Part shown: positions 8,201 to 16,448 of the stretch, in pieces | How the letters are laid out: every line of letters starts with the position of its first letter | Numbering within the stretch: position 1 is the first letter of the stretch | Assembly (NCBI GenBank): GCA_051657745.1 | Contig: JBOFLG010000051.1 | Coordinates: 1 to 44,228, forward strand | Length of the DNA: 44,228 nucleotides | From: JBOFLG01 sp051657745 | GTDB lineage: Bacteria; Actinomycetota; Actinomycetes; Actinomycetales; Dermatophilaceae | Direction of reading: 5' to 3' | Notes under the pieces: model-generated | Databases searched by the model: none | What the model saw: the letters and a program-made list of their open reading frames with translations, nothing else | Told to the model about the DNA's origin: nothing | Made by a program: the position numbers and the translations under genes

Positions 8201-8806
8201 ACCGTCCGGTCGGGTGAGTTGGTGCTGCTGCTCGGCCAGGTCGGCTCGGGCAAGTCCAGTCTGCTCGGCGCGCTCGCCGGGCTGCTCGACCACACCGGGT
8301 CGGTCACCTGGAACGGTGTCGAGGTCGAGGACGCCCAGGTGTTCCTCCGCCCCGGGCAGGTCGCGCACGTGGCGCAGGTGCCCCGGGTGCTGTCCGGCAC
8401 GTTCGCCGAGAACGTCGCGCTCGGCCATGGCCGAGCGCTCGATCGGGCGATCCGCGATGCCCGGCTGCACCACGACGTCGACGACGCCGGTGGACAGGAC
8501 GCCATCGTGGGCCACCGGGGTGTGCGGCTGTCGGGCGGTCAGGTGCAGCGGCTGGCGCTGGCCCGGGCTCTCGCCGCCGACACCGAGTTGCTGCTCGCCG
8601 ATGACGTCTCCAGTGCCCTCGACGCCACCACCGAGATCGAGCTGTGGTCGGCGCTGCGATGCCGCGGCACCACGGTCATCGGCGCCACCTCCAAGCGGGC
8701 GGCGCTCGTCCGGGCCGACCGGGTCGTGGTGCTCGCCGCTGGCCGGGTCGCGGCGGTGGGGCCGTGGCCGGTGCTGGAACGCGCGTGGGGCCACCTGGCC
8801 GGATGA
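5258..8806 (+). CDS. Fused two-half ABC exporter (TMD-NBD-TMD-NBD), asymmetric ATP sites
   Basis: A 1182-residue ABC transporter with both halves in one chain. Half 1: hydrophobic segments within about 40-300, Walker A GRTGSGKST (379-387), signature LSAGEEQ (482-488), Walker B VVLDEATA with catalytic Glu507, and H-loop LVAHRLST. Half 2: membrane segments about 630-920, Walker A GQVGSGKSS (993-1001), canonical signature LSGGQ (1091-1095), Walker B LLADDVSSAL with Asp1116 instead of Glu, and GATSK where the H-loop His should be. Pairing across the dimer gives one competent site (half 1 Walker motifs with half 2 LSGGQ) and one degenerate site, as in heterodimeric exporters. The substrate is unknown; drug, lipid or peptide export is the family norm. 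It is convergent with nfo in the inferred ancestral arrangement. The last 8 codons lie inside the left 40-bp direct repeat. Confidence 0.9.
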   Translation: MATTTAAPHDVTAPPAPAAAPPSERPRRQVGVRRLRGWSTVAALAASATGAVGQALGTVAAGLLAAAPSTRLVGILALCVVGAAVLDTAGRTGWAAVVDRAEGRLRDDLLDAALHQPLAALHEQAVGEVLDRVDDDTHDLGSMLRRQGWDAVGTVFAAIPMWVVAGLTWWPAWVLFPLTSAVAYLAVRRLLPPIAQATVVEEVAWTDHAAALEEGVAARDDLRTSLGQAHVVRRLSALSAEVHRRFDQVLRMQARVAMRTGLLLSGLLAGTVVGGVALVISGDLSAGRLVTLFLVTSMFVGQVDQLARHLPELQAGLGAVTRVRQLLAAAPEPDGGLPVPAARLDIEFRDLQFAYPEGEFALDGVSLQIPAGQTCALVGRTGSGKSTLAALVSRAVEPEPGSVLLGGIDVRDLDLQQVRAAVGVVTQRTDILAGTLAQNIALFADLPRARVESAVAELGLLDWVGGLPRGLDTLVGPGGTPLSAGEEQLVAFARLLVRDVAIVVLDEATARMDPLTEARVVQAADRLLTGRTGLLVAHRLSTTARADQVAVLDRGRLVQHGPRAELAGTAGPFARLLEASGAATTSSDADDAPSEESLDPVVGGARRIGPPPAVPDLGAGPSLARGMLSALLVRPWWGVGSAVLFFLAVVTSAFGAGTGYVWGVLVQRLRDGATWDAGTTTLTAAAVVLVVSAPLLLTAAIRCYPRWWIEVMLRVRMSVLVGQTRQHRLERAPAGEVVARALDADRYARYADRWVDFLNGLGIVAVTAALAGSPLAGGVLLVVMAGSALASASGRPLAGRSAAESATARATFGRALVSALESARTVKLAAATPHLHGHLRRVDAGRVEAAVVEHRVQAALDGVPVVMAQAGVVTAWTMYATGAWGLATALVVATTVGGFDWFGRVAGAVVTEAPGTRAWQQATSRFAGGVDLMRMPTGVDLVAGSAPAATVPERVPLRELRLTGVSAIHDDGTRGVERVDLTVRSGELVLLLGQVGSGKSSLLGALAGLLDHTGSVTWNGVEVEDAQVFLRPGQVAHVAQVPRVLSGTFAENVALGHGRALDRAIRDARLHHDVDDAGGQDAIVGHRGVRLSGGQVQRLALARALAADTELLLADDVSSALDATTEIELWSALRCRGTTVIGATSKRAALVRADRVVVLAAGRVAAVGPWPVLERAWGHLAG

Positions 8807-8821
8807 CGCGCCGCCGGTTGA
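8782..8821. repeat. Left 40-bp direct repeat bordering the CRISPR-Cas locus
   Basis: Forty bases here recur at 23652-23691 with a single difference (G at 8808, A at 23678) and a constant offset of 14,870 bp. The copy spans the last codons and stop of the ABC exporter gene and 15 bases beyond. It contains the small palindrome GGCCA-CC-TGGCC (8789-8800). The final TTGA joined to the next two bases of the locus makes TTGACG, a -35-like hexamer upstream of cas3. Confidence 0.97.
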
Positions 8822-8890
8822 CGCGTGCCGACGAGGCCGCCCTGTGCTCTCCGGGTGCGGTTGGTCGACGAATCATGTTGGGTGGTCGTC

Positions 8891-11650
8891 GTGGGGACAA
8901 CGGATACATCGACAGCGAGTCCGATTCCGCTCGAGGTGTTCTGGGGAAAGTCGGATGCCGGTGGGGCGCCGCACTCCCTGATCGGCCACCTTCTCGACAC
9001 GACGGCGGTCGCCGAACTCGTGCACGACGACTTCCTGGCGCCCAGCGCCCGGCAGAGCCTCGACGCCGGTGTGCCCGGACGCGGGCGTGACCTGCTCCGC
9101 GTTCTCGCCGGTTGGCACGACGTGGGAAAGGCGTGCCCCAAGTTCCAGGGCATGGTGCCCGACCTCGCGAAGACGGTGGTAACCGCGGGGCTGCCCATCA
9201 CGCCGAGCAGCAAGCGGTGGCACCATACGCAGGCCGGCGCCTTCGCACTGACCCGATATCTCAGAGCTCACGGACGCGACGACCTGCTGTGGCTCGTGCC
9301 GATCGTCGAGGGGCATCACGGCCGCTTCGGTCCGTGGGTCGCGAAGTGCGAGATCGGCCATGGGTTGGACTGGCGCTGGGACTCTGCACGAGTCGGCCTG
9401 TTCGACCGTGTCCTTGACGAGCTCGGCGTCGATCGTGACGCCCTCACCGGGCCGCCGCCGTCGAAAGGGGTCCAGATCGCCCTGGCCGGGCTGGTGAGCA
9501 TGTCCGACTGGATCGCCAGTTCCAGCGAGTGCCCAGGCATCGGTCTCCGTGATCTCGATCTGACTGAGGCGAGACAACGCGCGGAGCGGGCCTGGCGCAG
9601 GCTCGGGCTGACCGGTGGCTGGCCGCCATCCGTACTTCGGGATGACGAGCAGGTGTTCGCCGCGCGGATGGGCGTCGAACCACGCCCGCTCCAGGCGCTT
9701 GCCGTCCAGATGGCGCGAACCGTGACTGAGCCCTGCCTGATGATCGTCGAGGCGCCAATGGGCGAGGGCAAGACCGAGGCGGCGTTCGCAGCCACCGAGG
9801 TTCTCGCGCGGCGCCTGGGTGCCGACGGCTACGTCTTCGCCATGCCCACCCAGGGAACCACCGACGCGATGTACGAACGCGTCTGTCGCTGGGCGAGGTC
9901 TGTCGATCCGGCCTCGGTGGTGTCGCTGCGCCACGGCAAGGCGATGGCGAACGAGTCGTTTCGCACGAGCATCGCCGACGAGGCGGTGGCTGAGGTCGAC
10001 CATGACGACGTGGACGAGTACGGCATGCAGGCGGAGTCGATTCCGCTGCAAGAGAACGCTGGACCGGTCCAATGGCTCCTCGGCCGACACCGGGCGTTGC
10101 TGTCATCCGGCGTCGTCGGCACAGTCGACCAGGTGCTCTACGCCGGCACTCGCACCAAGTACGTGGCACTGCGTCACGCCGGGCTCCTGGGCAAGGTGCT
10201 GATCATCGACGAGGTGCACTCGTATGACGTCTACATGGAGCAGTTCCTCACCACGGTGCTGCGCTGGTGCGCCGACGCGGGAGTCCCCGTCATCCTCATG
10301 TCCGCCACCCTGGCGCCGGCGCTCCGGTCCCGACTGGTCGGCGCCTACGCCACGGCTTGGGATGGCGCGGCCACGATCCCGCCGAGCATCGAGCCGAGTG
10401 GCTACCCGAGCGTGGTTATCGCCGATCGCAGCGGCCGGCTGGAGGAGCGCACCGCACCCACCTGGCGCCCGGACCAGCAGGTGTCGGTCTCCGTCCTCGA
10501 GGCGGACACGAGGGATGACGTGGAGCCGCTGGCCGATGCCGTCGCCGAGGAGGTGCGCGACGGCGGCTGCGCCCTGGTGATCGTCAACGTGGTCGCCCGG
10601 GCGCAGCGGTTGTTCTCCCTGCTCGCCGACTGTGGCATCGAGACCGTCATCCTGCACGGCCGTCTCACGACGTCCGAGCGCGCGCGACGCACCGCCGACC
10701 TGGTCGACCGGCTCGGAGCTGGGCGGACGCGTGTCACCGGTCGACCCGAGCAGCTCGTCGTGGTCGCGACACAGATCGCGGAGCAGTCCTTCGACGTCGA
10801 TGCGGATGTGCTGTTCACCGACCTCGCCCCGATGGATCTGCTGCTGCAGCGGATCGGCCGGCTGCACCGTCACGACCGTGCTGCAGCCGACCGGCCCGGT
10901 GCGTTGTCGGTGCCACGCGTCATCGTGTCCGGCATGGTTGTTCGTGCTGACGCTCCGGCGGAGGTGGCCCGATCATTCGAGTACGTCTACGACCGAGCCG
11001 CCCTGCTCCGGTCGGCGGCGTTGCTCGGCAAGGGCGCATCGTGGGCGGTGCCGTCGCAGGTTCCTGCCCTCGTGGCGGCCGCGTACGCGCCCGACTTCGC
11101 CGCCCCGACGCACTGGGGCGACGAAGTAGCCGCCGCTGACGTGACGGCCGTTCAGAACAAGGATGCTCGTTCTGAACGAGCGAGCACATTCGTGCTGAAA
11201 GGCGACGGCAGATATGACGACCTTCGGTCGATGCACCGGGTGGCATCGGTCCGCGAGGGAGCCGACGAGGCCGTGGTTGTCCGCGACGGTGAGCCGAGCC
11301 GGGAGGTGGCCCTGGTGAGGCGGACCACATCGGGCTACGCGACGTTGTCGAGCGGGCGCTCGCTCGGTCCGAACGGCGAGGTCGACCCGGACGGCCTGAA
11401 GGCGCGCGAGGTGCTCGGTGACACCGTCCGGATGCGTGAGGGAGAACAGCTCATGGGCGCCGTGCGGCTGCCCGCGTGGCGCGGTGAGCCGTTGCTGAGC
11501 CGCCTCGAAGCCTTAGTGCTCAACGAGCACGGCACGTGCGAGACCGACCCCCGCGTCAGGTACGACGTCACACTCGGTCTCCTGATCGACCGTACCGTGG
11601 CGACGCCCGGTGCGGCGCAGCACAGTTCGCACGGAAGGAGACGTCAATGA
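8891..11650 (+). CDS. cas3: CRISPR-associated helicase/nuclease Cas3 (type I-E)
   Basis: Recruited by Cascade to the displaced strand, Cas3 nicks and then unwinds and degrades target DNA. Numbered from the GTG at 8891 (919 residues), the HD nuclease domain shows WHDVGK (His76-Asp77) and a downstream EGHHGRF. The SF2 helicase has Walker A APMGEGKT (288-295), DEVH (440-443), SAT (471-473) and motif VI QRIGRLHRH. Length is normal for I-E Cas3. The start is uncertain: the frame opens at GTG 8825, with further GTGs at 8855, 8882 and 8891. I prefer 8891 because conserved sequence (VFWGKS) begins 14 residues later and the earlier GTGs lack ribosome-binding sites. It is the first gene of an eight-gene operon; its TGA overlaps the cas8e ATG by 4 nt. 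Confidence 0.95.
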   Translation: MGTTDTSTASPIPLEVFWGKSDAGGAPHSLIGHLLDTTAVAELVHDDFLAPSARQSLDAGVPGRGRDLLRVLAGWHDVGKACPKFQGMVPDLAKTVVTAGLPITPSSKRWHHTQAGAFALTRYLRAHGRDDLLWLVPIVEGHHGRFGPWVAKCEIGHGLDWRWDSARVGLFDRVLDELGVDRDALTGPPPSKGVQIALAGLVSMSDWIASSSECPGIGLRDLDLTEARQRAERAWRRLGLTGGWPPSVLRDDEQVFAARMGVEPRPLQALAVQMARTVTEPCLMIVEAPMGEGKTEAAFAATEVLARRLGADGYVFAMPTQGTTDAMYERVCRWARSVDPASVVSLRHGKAMANESFRTSIADEAVAEVDHDDVDEYGMQAESIPLQENAGPVQWLLGRHRALLSSGVVGTVDQVLYAGTRTKYVALRHAGLLGKVLIIDEVHSYDVYMEQFLTTVLRWCADAGVPVILMSATLAPALRSRLVGAYATAWDGAATIPPSIEPSGYPSVVIADRSGRLEERTAPTWRPDQQVSVSVLEADTRDDVEPLADAVAEEVRDGGCALVIVNVVARAQRLFSLLADCGIETVILHGRLTTSERARRTADLVDRLGAGRTRVTGRPEQLVVVATQIAEQSFDVDADVLFTDLAPMDLLLQRIGRLHRHDRAAADRPGALSVPRVIVSGMVVRADAPAEVARSFEYVYDRAALLRSAALLGKGASWAVPSQVPALVAAAYAPDFAAPTHWGDEVAAADVTAVQNKDARSERASTFVLKGDGRYDDLRSMHRVASVREGADEAVVVRDGEPSREVALVRRTTSGYATLSSGRSLGPNGEVDPDGLKAREVLGDTVRMREGEQLMGAVRLPAWRGEPLLSRLEALVLNEHGTCETDPRVRYDVTLGLLIDRTVATPGAAQHSSHGRRRQ

Positions 11651-13260
11651 CATGGACGTTTGACCTAGGCGTCAGGCCCTGGGTGCCCGTCGTCGTCGGC
11701 GGGCAGGCGGGGGAGGTGTCGCTCCGCGACGCCCTCATCGACGCGAACGACATCGACGGCCTCGACCACGCTGACCCGCTGGTCGCGGCGGCGATGTACC
11801 GACTATTGCTGGCGATCATGGTCGACGCCCTGTCGGTGACCACACCGGCCGCGTGGCAGAAGAGACGCGCAGAAGGCCGTCTCGACCCAAGCCGCGTCGA
11901 GCAGTACTTCGAGTCGCATGCCGAGGACTTTGACCTGTTCCACCCGACCCGCCCGTTCTTCCAGGTGGCTGGGCTCGAATCGACCAGCGGTCGCTGGAGC
12001 AGCCCGGCGCTGCTCATGCCCGAGGTCGCCAGCGGCAACAATGTGCCGCTGTTCAGCCCCGCACCCGAGGACGAGGTCGAGCCGCTGACGCCAGCGCAGG
12101 CGGCTCGCCGACTGATTGCGTGTCACGGATTCGACACGGCGGCGATCAAGACCGGCGCGGTAGGCGACCCGCGCGTCAGCGGTGGCAAGACGACCGGAAA
12201 CCCCATCGGGCCACTCGGCGCGCTCGGGTTCACGATGCCGATGGGCCGGACCTTGTTCGACACCCTCAGCCTCAACATGCCCGTCTACTTTTCTTCGCCG
12301 GAGGATCGCCCAGCGTGGCGCCGGGAGATCGGCCCGTCGTGGGAGGTGCGTCAGCCGGTAGGTGTGCTCGATCTGCTGACCTGGCAGTCGCGGCGGATCC
12401 GGCTGCTGCCGGACGAGCTCGACGGGCAGGTCGTCATCCGCAAGGTCATCGTCGCCGCTGGCGATCGGATGGAGTTCACGCCTGATGTCGAGCTTCACAC
12501 CCTCTGGCGAGAGAGCACCCGGCCCGGCACAGCAGCCACCGTGCCGGCGCGTCATCAGACCGGCCGCGCGGCATGGCGCGGCTTGTCGGCGATGCTCGCG
12601 GCGAGTGCGGACCAGGACCGGTCCGGGACGAAGAACGGGCGGCGTTGGACTGCGGCGTCGTTCACCCAGCTCGCGAACTTCGAGGTCGAGGACGCCGGCG
12701 TCGACGCGTTCATCGTCGGGGTGACGTACGGCAACCAGTCTGCGGTCATCGAGGACGTGCAGGCCGAGATGGTCCCGCTCCCGCTTCAGGCGGTCGGGGA
12801 CGACGGCGTGCAGCGAATGGCGCTGGACGAGGCCGTGGATCAGGCCGAGAAGTGCGTGTCGGCTCTTAATGCCCTCGACGGCGACCTCCGGCTAGCGTCC
12901 GGGGGCGATCCAGTGCCGTGGGACAGGGGCCATCGCCCGGGAGAGGTCTTCGTCGCGACTCTGGACGCGTCGGCGCGAGCTCTTCTTCGACATGTGCGCA
13001 ATGACCCGGCGAACCTCGAAGGGGCGTTGCTGCACTGGGAACGGACGCTGTCCAAGCGAGTGTGGGAGGTCGCCAACCGCCTGCTCGACGCTACGCCACC
13101 CGTCGCGGTGCGACGCCGATACCGGCTCCTGCCCGGCCGCAAGGAGCCGAAAGAGGTCGGGCTCAATGTCGCCGACAGGTGTTTCACATCCGCTGTGCGA
13201 AAGACGCTCGTTCGCCTCGCGGCGGAGCAGAGCAACGACCGAAAGGAAGGGGTGGCATGA
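11647..13260 (+). CDS. cas8e: Cascade large subunit Cas8e (Cse1/CasA)
   Basis: The 537-residue large subunit of type I-E Cascade recognises the PAM, starts unwinding of the target and docks Cas3. The family assignment rests on the N-terminal WTFDLGVRPWVPV (typical FNLxxxPWxPV start of Cse1), the segment DLFHPTRPFFQV (about residues 97-108), a basic GGKTTGNPIGPLG loop (about 178-190), and position between cas3 and cse2. The ATG at 11647 is preceded by AAGGAG at 8-10 nt, a strong site that fixes the start. The start overlaps the cas3 stop and its own stop overlaps the cse2 ATG, each by 4 nt. The C-terminal half should form the four-helix bundle contacting Cse2. Confidence 0.93.
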   Translation: MTWTFDLGVRPWVPVVVGGQAGEVSLRDALIDANDIDGLDHADPLVAAAMYRLLLAIMVDALSVTTPAAWQKRRAEGRLDPSRVEQYFESHAEDFDLFHPTRPFFQVAGLESTSGRWSSPALLMPEVASGNNVPLFSPAPEDEVEPLTPAQAARRLIACHGFDTAAIKTGAVGDPRVSGGKTTGNPIGPLGALGFTMPMGRTLFDTLSLNMPVYFSSPEDRPAWRREIGPSWEVRQPVGVLDLLTWQSRRIRLLPDELDGQVVIRKVIVAAGDRMEFTPDVELHTLWRESTRPGTAATVPARHQTGRAAWRGLSAMLAASADQDRSGTKNGRRWTAASFTQLANFEVEDAGVDAFIVGVTYGNQSAVIEDVQAEMVPLPLQAVGDDGVQRMALDEAVDQAEKCVSALNALDGDLRLASGGDPVPWDRGHRPGEVFVATLDASARALLRHVRNDPANLEGALLHWERTLSKRVWEVANRLLDATPPVAVRRRYRLLPGRKEPKEVGLNVADRCFTSAVRKTLVRLAAEQSNDRKEGVA

Positions 13261-13841
13261 GTGAGGTCACGTTCTACTGGGAGACCGCCAGCAGGCGAGG
13301 TCCGAGCACGGACACGGAGACCGCAGAGATCCATCTGGCACACCAGCTCGGTCCAGCGTTGGCGGCGCTCCGTCGGGGCCTCGGCCGCGAGGCGGGCGAC
13401 GTGCCGCAGATGTGGCCGTTCTACCGGGCTCTCGGCACCGACGGTCGGGTCACCGATCGGCTGCGCGCCGAGCACGCGACGTTGGCGCTGTTCGGCCTGC
13501 ACCAGCAGAGCCAGAGCGCGTCGGTGCACGTGCCGGGCCGGCGGCTCGGCCAGGCGCTCGGCGAGCTCCGGCGTTCGGCCCGCTACAGCGAGCAGGCGCT
13601 CGACTCGCGCTTCACCCAGGCGGCGACAGCCGAGAGTCCGGGCGAGGCGGCCTACCACCTGCGTGGCCTGATTCAGCAGCTCAAGGCCGCGCACATCGCG
13701 GGCTTCGACTACACCGACCTCTTCCGCGGTCTGCGCGCCTGGGACCACCCGGAGCGCCGAGGTCGAGTGCGGCGCATCTGGGCCGCCGATTACTACCGGC
13801 GGGGCGCCGCCATCGACAACGACCAGAAGGAGTCGCGATGA
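13257..13841 (+). CDS. cse2: Cascade small subunit Cse2 (CasB, Cas11)
   Basis: A 194-residue, Arg- and Ala-rich helical protein. Two copies line the inner face of the Cascade backbone and stabilise crRNA and the displaced strand. Recognisable family sequences are GREAGDVPQMWPFYRAL (about residues 43-59) and the C-terminal WAADYYR, typical of actinobacterial Cse2. The length of 160-200 residues is normal. The ATG at 13257 overlaps the cas8e stop; GAAAGGAAGGGG lies just upstream as the ribosome-binding site. The C-terminus carries many basic residues (RRGRVRR) suited to nucleic acid contact. The stop overlaps the cas7e ATG by 4 nt. Confidence 0.9.
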   Translation: MSEVTFYWETASRRGPSTDTETAEIHLAHQLGPALAALRRGLGREAGDVPQMWPFYRALGTDGRVTDRLRAEHATLALFGLHQQSQSASVHVPGRRLGQALGELRRSARYSEQALDSRFTQAATAESPGEAAYHLRGLIQQLKAAHIAGFDYTDLFRGLRAWDHPERRGRVRRIWAADYYRRGAAIDNDQKESR

Positions 13842-14947
13842 ACCCCCTGTACGTCGATTTCCACATCCTCCAGGACCTCCCTCCCTCCAACGTCAACCGC
13901 GACGACAACGGCACGCCCAAGCAGGCGATCTACGGCGGCGCGACGCGGCTACGTGTGTCGTCGCAGTCGTGGAAGCGGGCGACCCGCACGGCGTTCACGG
14001 ATCCGGGCGGTGTGCCGGACGGTGTCCGCACCCGCCGACTCGAGACTCTCGTCTCCGAGGCACTCACCCTTCGCGGCGTCGAGACCGAGACTGCGCTGGC
14101 CGCAACTCGTGCGGCCCTCGGCCAACTCGGCATCAAGCCGGGGAAGAAGGAGAGCCAGTCGTCGTACCTGCTGTTCTGCGGTCGACGTCAACTCGACCAG
14201 GTCGCCGACGACCTCGCCACCTCACTGGCGGGCGGCCTGACGCCGGAGGACGCGGCCACATCAGTGGATGTCAAGGCTGTTCTCGGGCAGGGGCATTCGC
14301 TCGACGTCGCGCTGTTCGGCCGGATGGTCGCGGATGTCACCGATTTGAACGTGGATGCCGCGCTCCAGGTCGCACACGCGCTCTCGACTCACGCCGCCCC
14401 GACCCAGTTCGACTACTTCACCGCAGTCGACGACCTCCAGGAGCGCGACGAGGCCGGCGCGGGCATGATCGGAACCGTCGAGTTCAACTCGGCCACGATG
14501 TACCGCTTCGCAACGGTCGCCGTGCACCAGTTGGCCGAGAACCTCGCTGGCTGGGATGCCGCGGCCGACGGAGTGGCGACGTTCACTCGGGCGTTTGCGC
14601 TGTCGATGCCGACCGGACACCAGAATTCGTTCGCCGCCCGCACCCGGCCCGCCACGGTCGCCGTCGTCATCCGCGGGGACCAGCCGGTTTCTCTGGTGAG
14701 CGCCTTCGAGAGCCCGGTCAGAGCGAACGGCGCCGGTGTCATGGAGCAGTCGCAGCAGCGACTCGCCGCACTCTTTACCTCTGAGGTGCAACGCTGGGGT
14801 GACGTGCCGCTGCTTGCGGTGGCCAGTTATGCGGCATCCGAGTCGGCGGGGGAGGCGCTTGCCGGGGCGTTCGGCCCGTCGGCAGACTTCTCGGCTCTCG
14901 TCGAACGGGTCACGGAGTCAGTACGGAGCGCAGGAGCGGCCCGGTGA
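13838..14947 (+). CDS. cas7e: Cascade backbone protein Cas7e (Cse4/CasC)
   Basis: A 369-residue backbone subunit, present in six copies per Cascade, that holds the crRNA spacer in segments through an RRM-like fold. The N-terminus is diagnostic: VDFHILQDLPPSNVNRDD, then AIYGGATRLRVSSQSWKRATR (residues about 5-50), the SSQxxKR signature of Cas7e. The thumb and C-terminal segments include GTVEFNSATMYRFA and TGHQNSFAARTRP. The start ATG at 13838 overlaps the cse2 stop and is preceded by AGAAGGAG. Length is usual for the family (about 350-390). Its GTGA junction with cas5e continues the pattern of 4-nt overlaps through the operon. Confidence 0.96.
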   Translation: MNPLYVDFHILQDLPPSNVNRDDNGTPKQAIYGGATRLRVSSQSWKRATRTAFTDPGGVPDGVRTRRLETLVSEALTLRGVETETALAATRAALGQLGIKPGKKESQSSYLLFCGRRQLDQVADDLATSLAGGLTPEDAATSVDVKAVLGQGHSLDVALFGRMVADVTDLNVDAALQVAHALSTHAAPTQFDYFTAVDDLQERDEAGAGMIGTVEFNSATMYRFATVAVHQLAENLAGWDAAADGVATFTRAFALSMPTGHQNSFAARTRPATVAVVIRGDQPVSLVSAFESPVRANGAGVMEQSQQRLAALFTSEVQRWGDVPLLAVASYAASESAGEALAGAFGPSADFSALVERVTESVRSAGAAR

Positions 14948-15717
14948 GTAACCACACCCTCGTGGTCCGACTTGCTGGCCCGCTGCAGTCCTGGGGATCG
15001 TCGAGCCGGTTCAATCGGCGCGCCACCGACGACCGCCCCACCAAATCTGGCGTGGTCGGGTTGCTGGCCGCAGCGCAGGGCCGTCGCCGCGAGGAACCGA
15101 TCGCGGACCTGGTCGCGCTTCGGCTCGGCGTTCGGGTGGACCAACCCGGCCGGCTGCTCCGCGACTATCACACGGTCAGCGACTTCCGGGGCGCGCCGCT
15201 GCCGTCGTCCGGGCTGGCGGCATCAGGCCGACCGAAGCCGACGTCGCCGAAGAAGCTCACCCACGTCACTCAGCGTTTCTACCTGCAGGATGCGGTGTTC
15301 GTGGTCGGTGTTGGTGGGTCTCCCGAAATGCTTCTCGCGCTGTCGACGGCCATTCGACGACCGGCCTTCCCGCTCGCGCTCGGACGCCGAGCATGCGTCC
15401 CCACCCAGCCACTCGTCGTGGACAGCGAGGGCGATCACGACTTGTGGGCGGGTGGCGTCGAGGACGTGCTGGCGGCCGTCCCATGGCAGGCAGGGCCAGC
15501 GGCCCGGCGGACTGCGGCAGGCCCCGCGGTGACGCTCCCGGCATCCGTCGATGACCCCGAGGGTGACGATGTCGTTGCCGACGTGCCACGGTCGTTCGAG
15601 CCGGGTCGGCGGGGGATGCGTACCCGGCGGGTCCGACACCTGTGGGTGACGGTCGACACCGGGCGCACCGGCGAGTCTCGTTCGGACCACGACCCGTTCG
15701 CGCTGCTCGGGGGATGA
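14944..15717 (+). CDS. cas5e: Cascade subunit Cas5e (CasD)
   Basis: A 257-residue subunit that caps the 5' handle of the crRNA and contacts Cas8e and the first Cas7. The family motif is LVVRLAGPLQSWGSSSRF (residues about 5-22), followed by RATDDRPTKSGVVGLLAAAQGR (about 24-45), which is the standard Cas5e opening. Later segments LLRDYHTVSDFRG and THVTQRFYLQDAVFVVGV are also typical. The start is GTG at 14944 (GTGA overlap with the cas7e stop), with a GGAG-type site at about 14930. The C-terminal 20-30 residues extend beyond the conserved core. No missing key segment is noticed. Confidence 0.94.
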   Translation: MSNHTLVVRLAGPLQSWGSSSRFNRRATDDRPTKSGVVGLLAAAQGRRREEPIADLVALRLGVRVDQPGRLLRDYHTVSDFRGAPLPSSGLAASGRPKPTSPKKLTHVTQRFYLQDAVFVVGVGGSPEMLLALSTAIRRPAFPLALGRRACVPTQPLVVDSEGDHDLWAGGVEDVLAAVPWQAGPAARRTAAGPAVTLPASVDDPEGDDVVADVPRSFEPGRRGMRTRRVRHLWVTVDTGRTGESRSDHDPFALLGG

Positions 15718-16448
15718 CGATGCCGCACCTCTCGAAGATCCCGCTCAACCCGTTGCGGCGTGGTAGCCAGCGTCTCGTGGCCAACCCCCACCGGATGCAT
15801 GCGGCCGTGCTTGGTGGTATCGGTGTGCAGCCGGTCAGCGAACGCGTCCTCTGGCGGGTGGATGAGGCGCCGCATCGACACGACCTGTTAGTGCTCACCC
15901 AGAGTCGACCGTCCTGGCAGCATCTGGTGGAGCAGGCCGGCTGGCCGGGTGCCGACGGCAGTGACGCCGTGGTGCGAGACATCTCGCCCGTGCTCGATCT
16001 CCTTGCACCCGGACGCCAATTCTCCTTCCGAGTGCGCGCGAACCCCGTGTCTTCGTTGAGGCGACCGGAGCGACCGACTGCGGCGCAGGAGCGTGCGCTT
16101 GCTCGACCGGATCGCCGGCGCGGGGTGCGCGTCGGGCACCGCACGGCATCCCACCAACTCGGCTGGTTCACTGATCGCGCGAGCCCGGATCGTCATCCAT
16201 GGGGGTTCGTCCTGAGGCAGCCCGAGTCCGAGACGACCGGATCTGCTCGCTTGGTGGAAAGGCGACGAGAGCGGTTCAGCAAGGCGCCGGGCGGCTCGCC
16301 GGTCACCATCGACACAGCGACGTTCGAAGGGGTGCTGACCGTCGTCGATGCTGAACGCTTTCGTGACGTCCTGCTCGGTGGTCTGGGTGGCGCCAAGGCG
16401 TATGGGTGCGGGCTGCTCACGGTGGCGCCGGCCTTCGGGGGCCGGTGA
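15714..16448 (+). CDS. cas6e: CRISPR RNA endonuclease Cas6e (CasE)
   Basis: A 244-residue processing nuclease that cleaves pre-crRNA at the base of each repeat hairpin and stays bound to the 3' stem-loop. N-terminal NPHRMHAAVLGGI (about residues 24-36) aligns with the region carrying the catalytic His of Cas6e proteins, most likely His29. The C-terminal glycine-rich LGGLGGAKAYGCGLLTV (about 221-237) is the conserved RNA-binding loop of the family. The ATG at 15714 overlaps the cas5e stop by 4 nt; a second in-frame ATG at 15720 is possible. Its substrate here should be the stem CCCCGC/GCGGGG with GAAC loop present in every repeat of the adjoining array. Confidence 0.93.
   Translation: MTMPHLSKIPLNPLRRGSQRLVANPHRMHAAVLGGIGVQPVSERVLWRVDEAPHRHDLLVLTQSRPSWQHLVEQAGWPGADGSDAVVRDISPVLDLLAPGRQFSFRVRANPVSSLRRPERPTAAQERALARPDRRRGVRVGHRTASHQLGWFTDRASPDRHPWGFVLRQPESETTGSARLVERRRERFSKAPGGSPVTIDTATFEGVLTVVDAERFRDVLLGGLGGAKAYGCGLLTVAPAFGGR

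Noticed and set aside
5249..8794. A 1181-codon open frame antisense to the ABC exporter
   Set aside because: The product is an Arg/Gly/His-rich sequence without domains. In high-GC DNA the frame opposite a real gene is often open because stop codons are rare there. The exporter on the plus strand has all ABC motifs.
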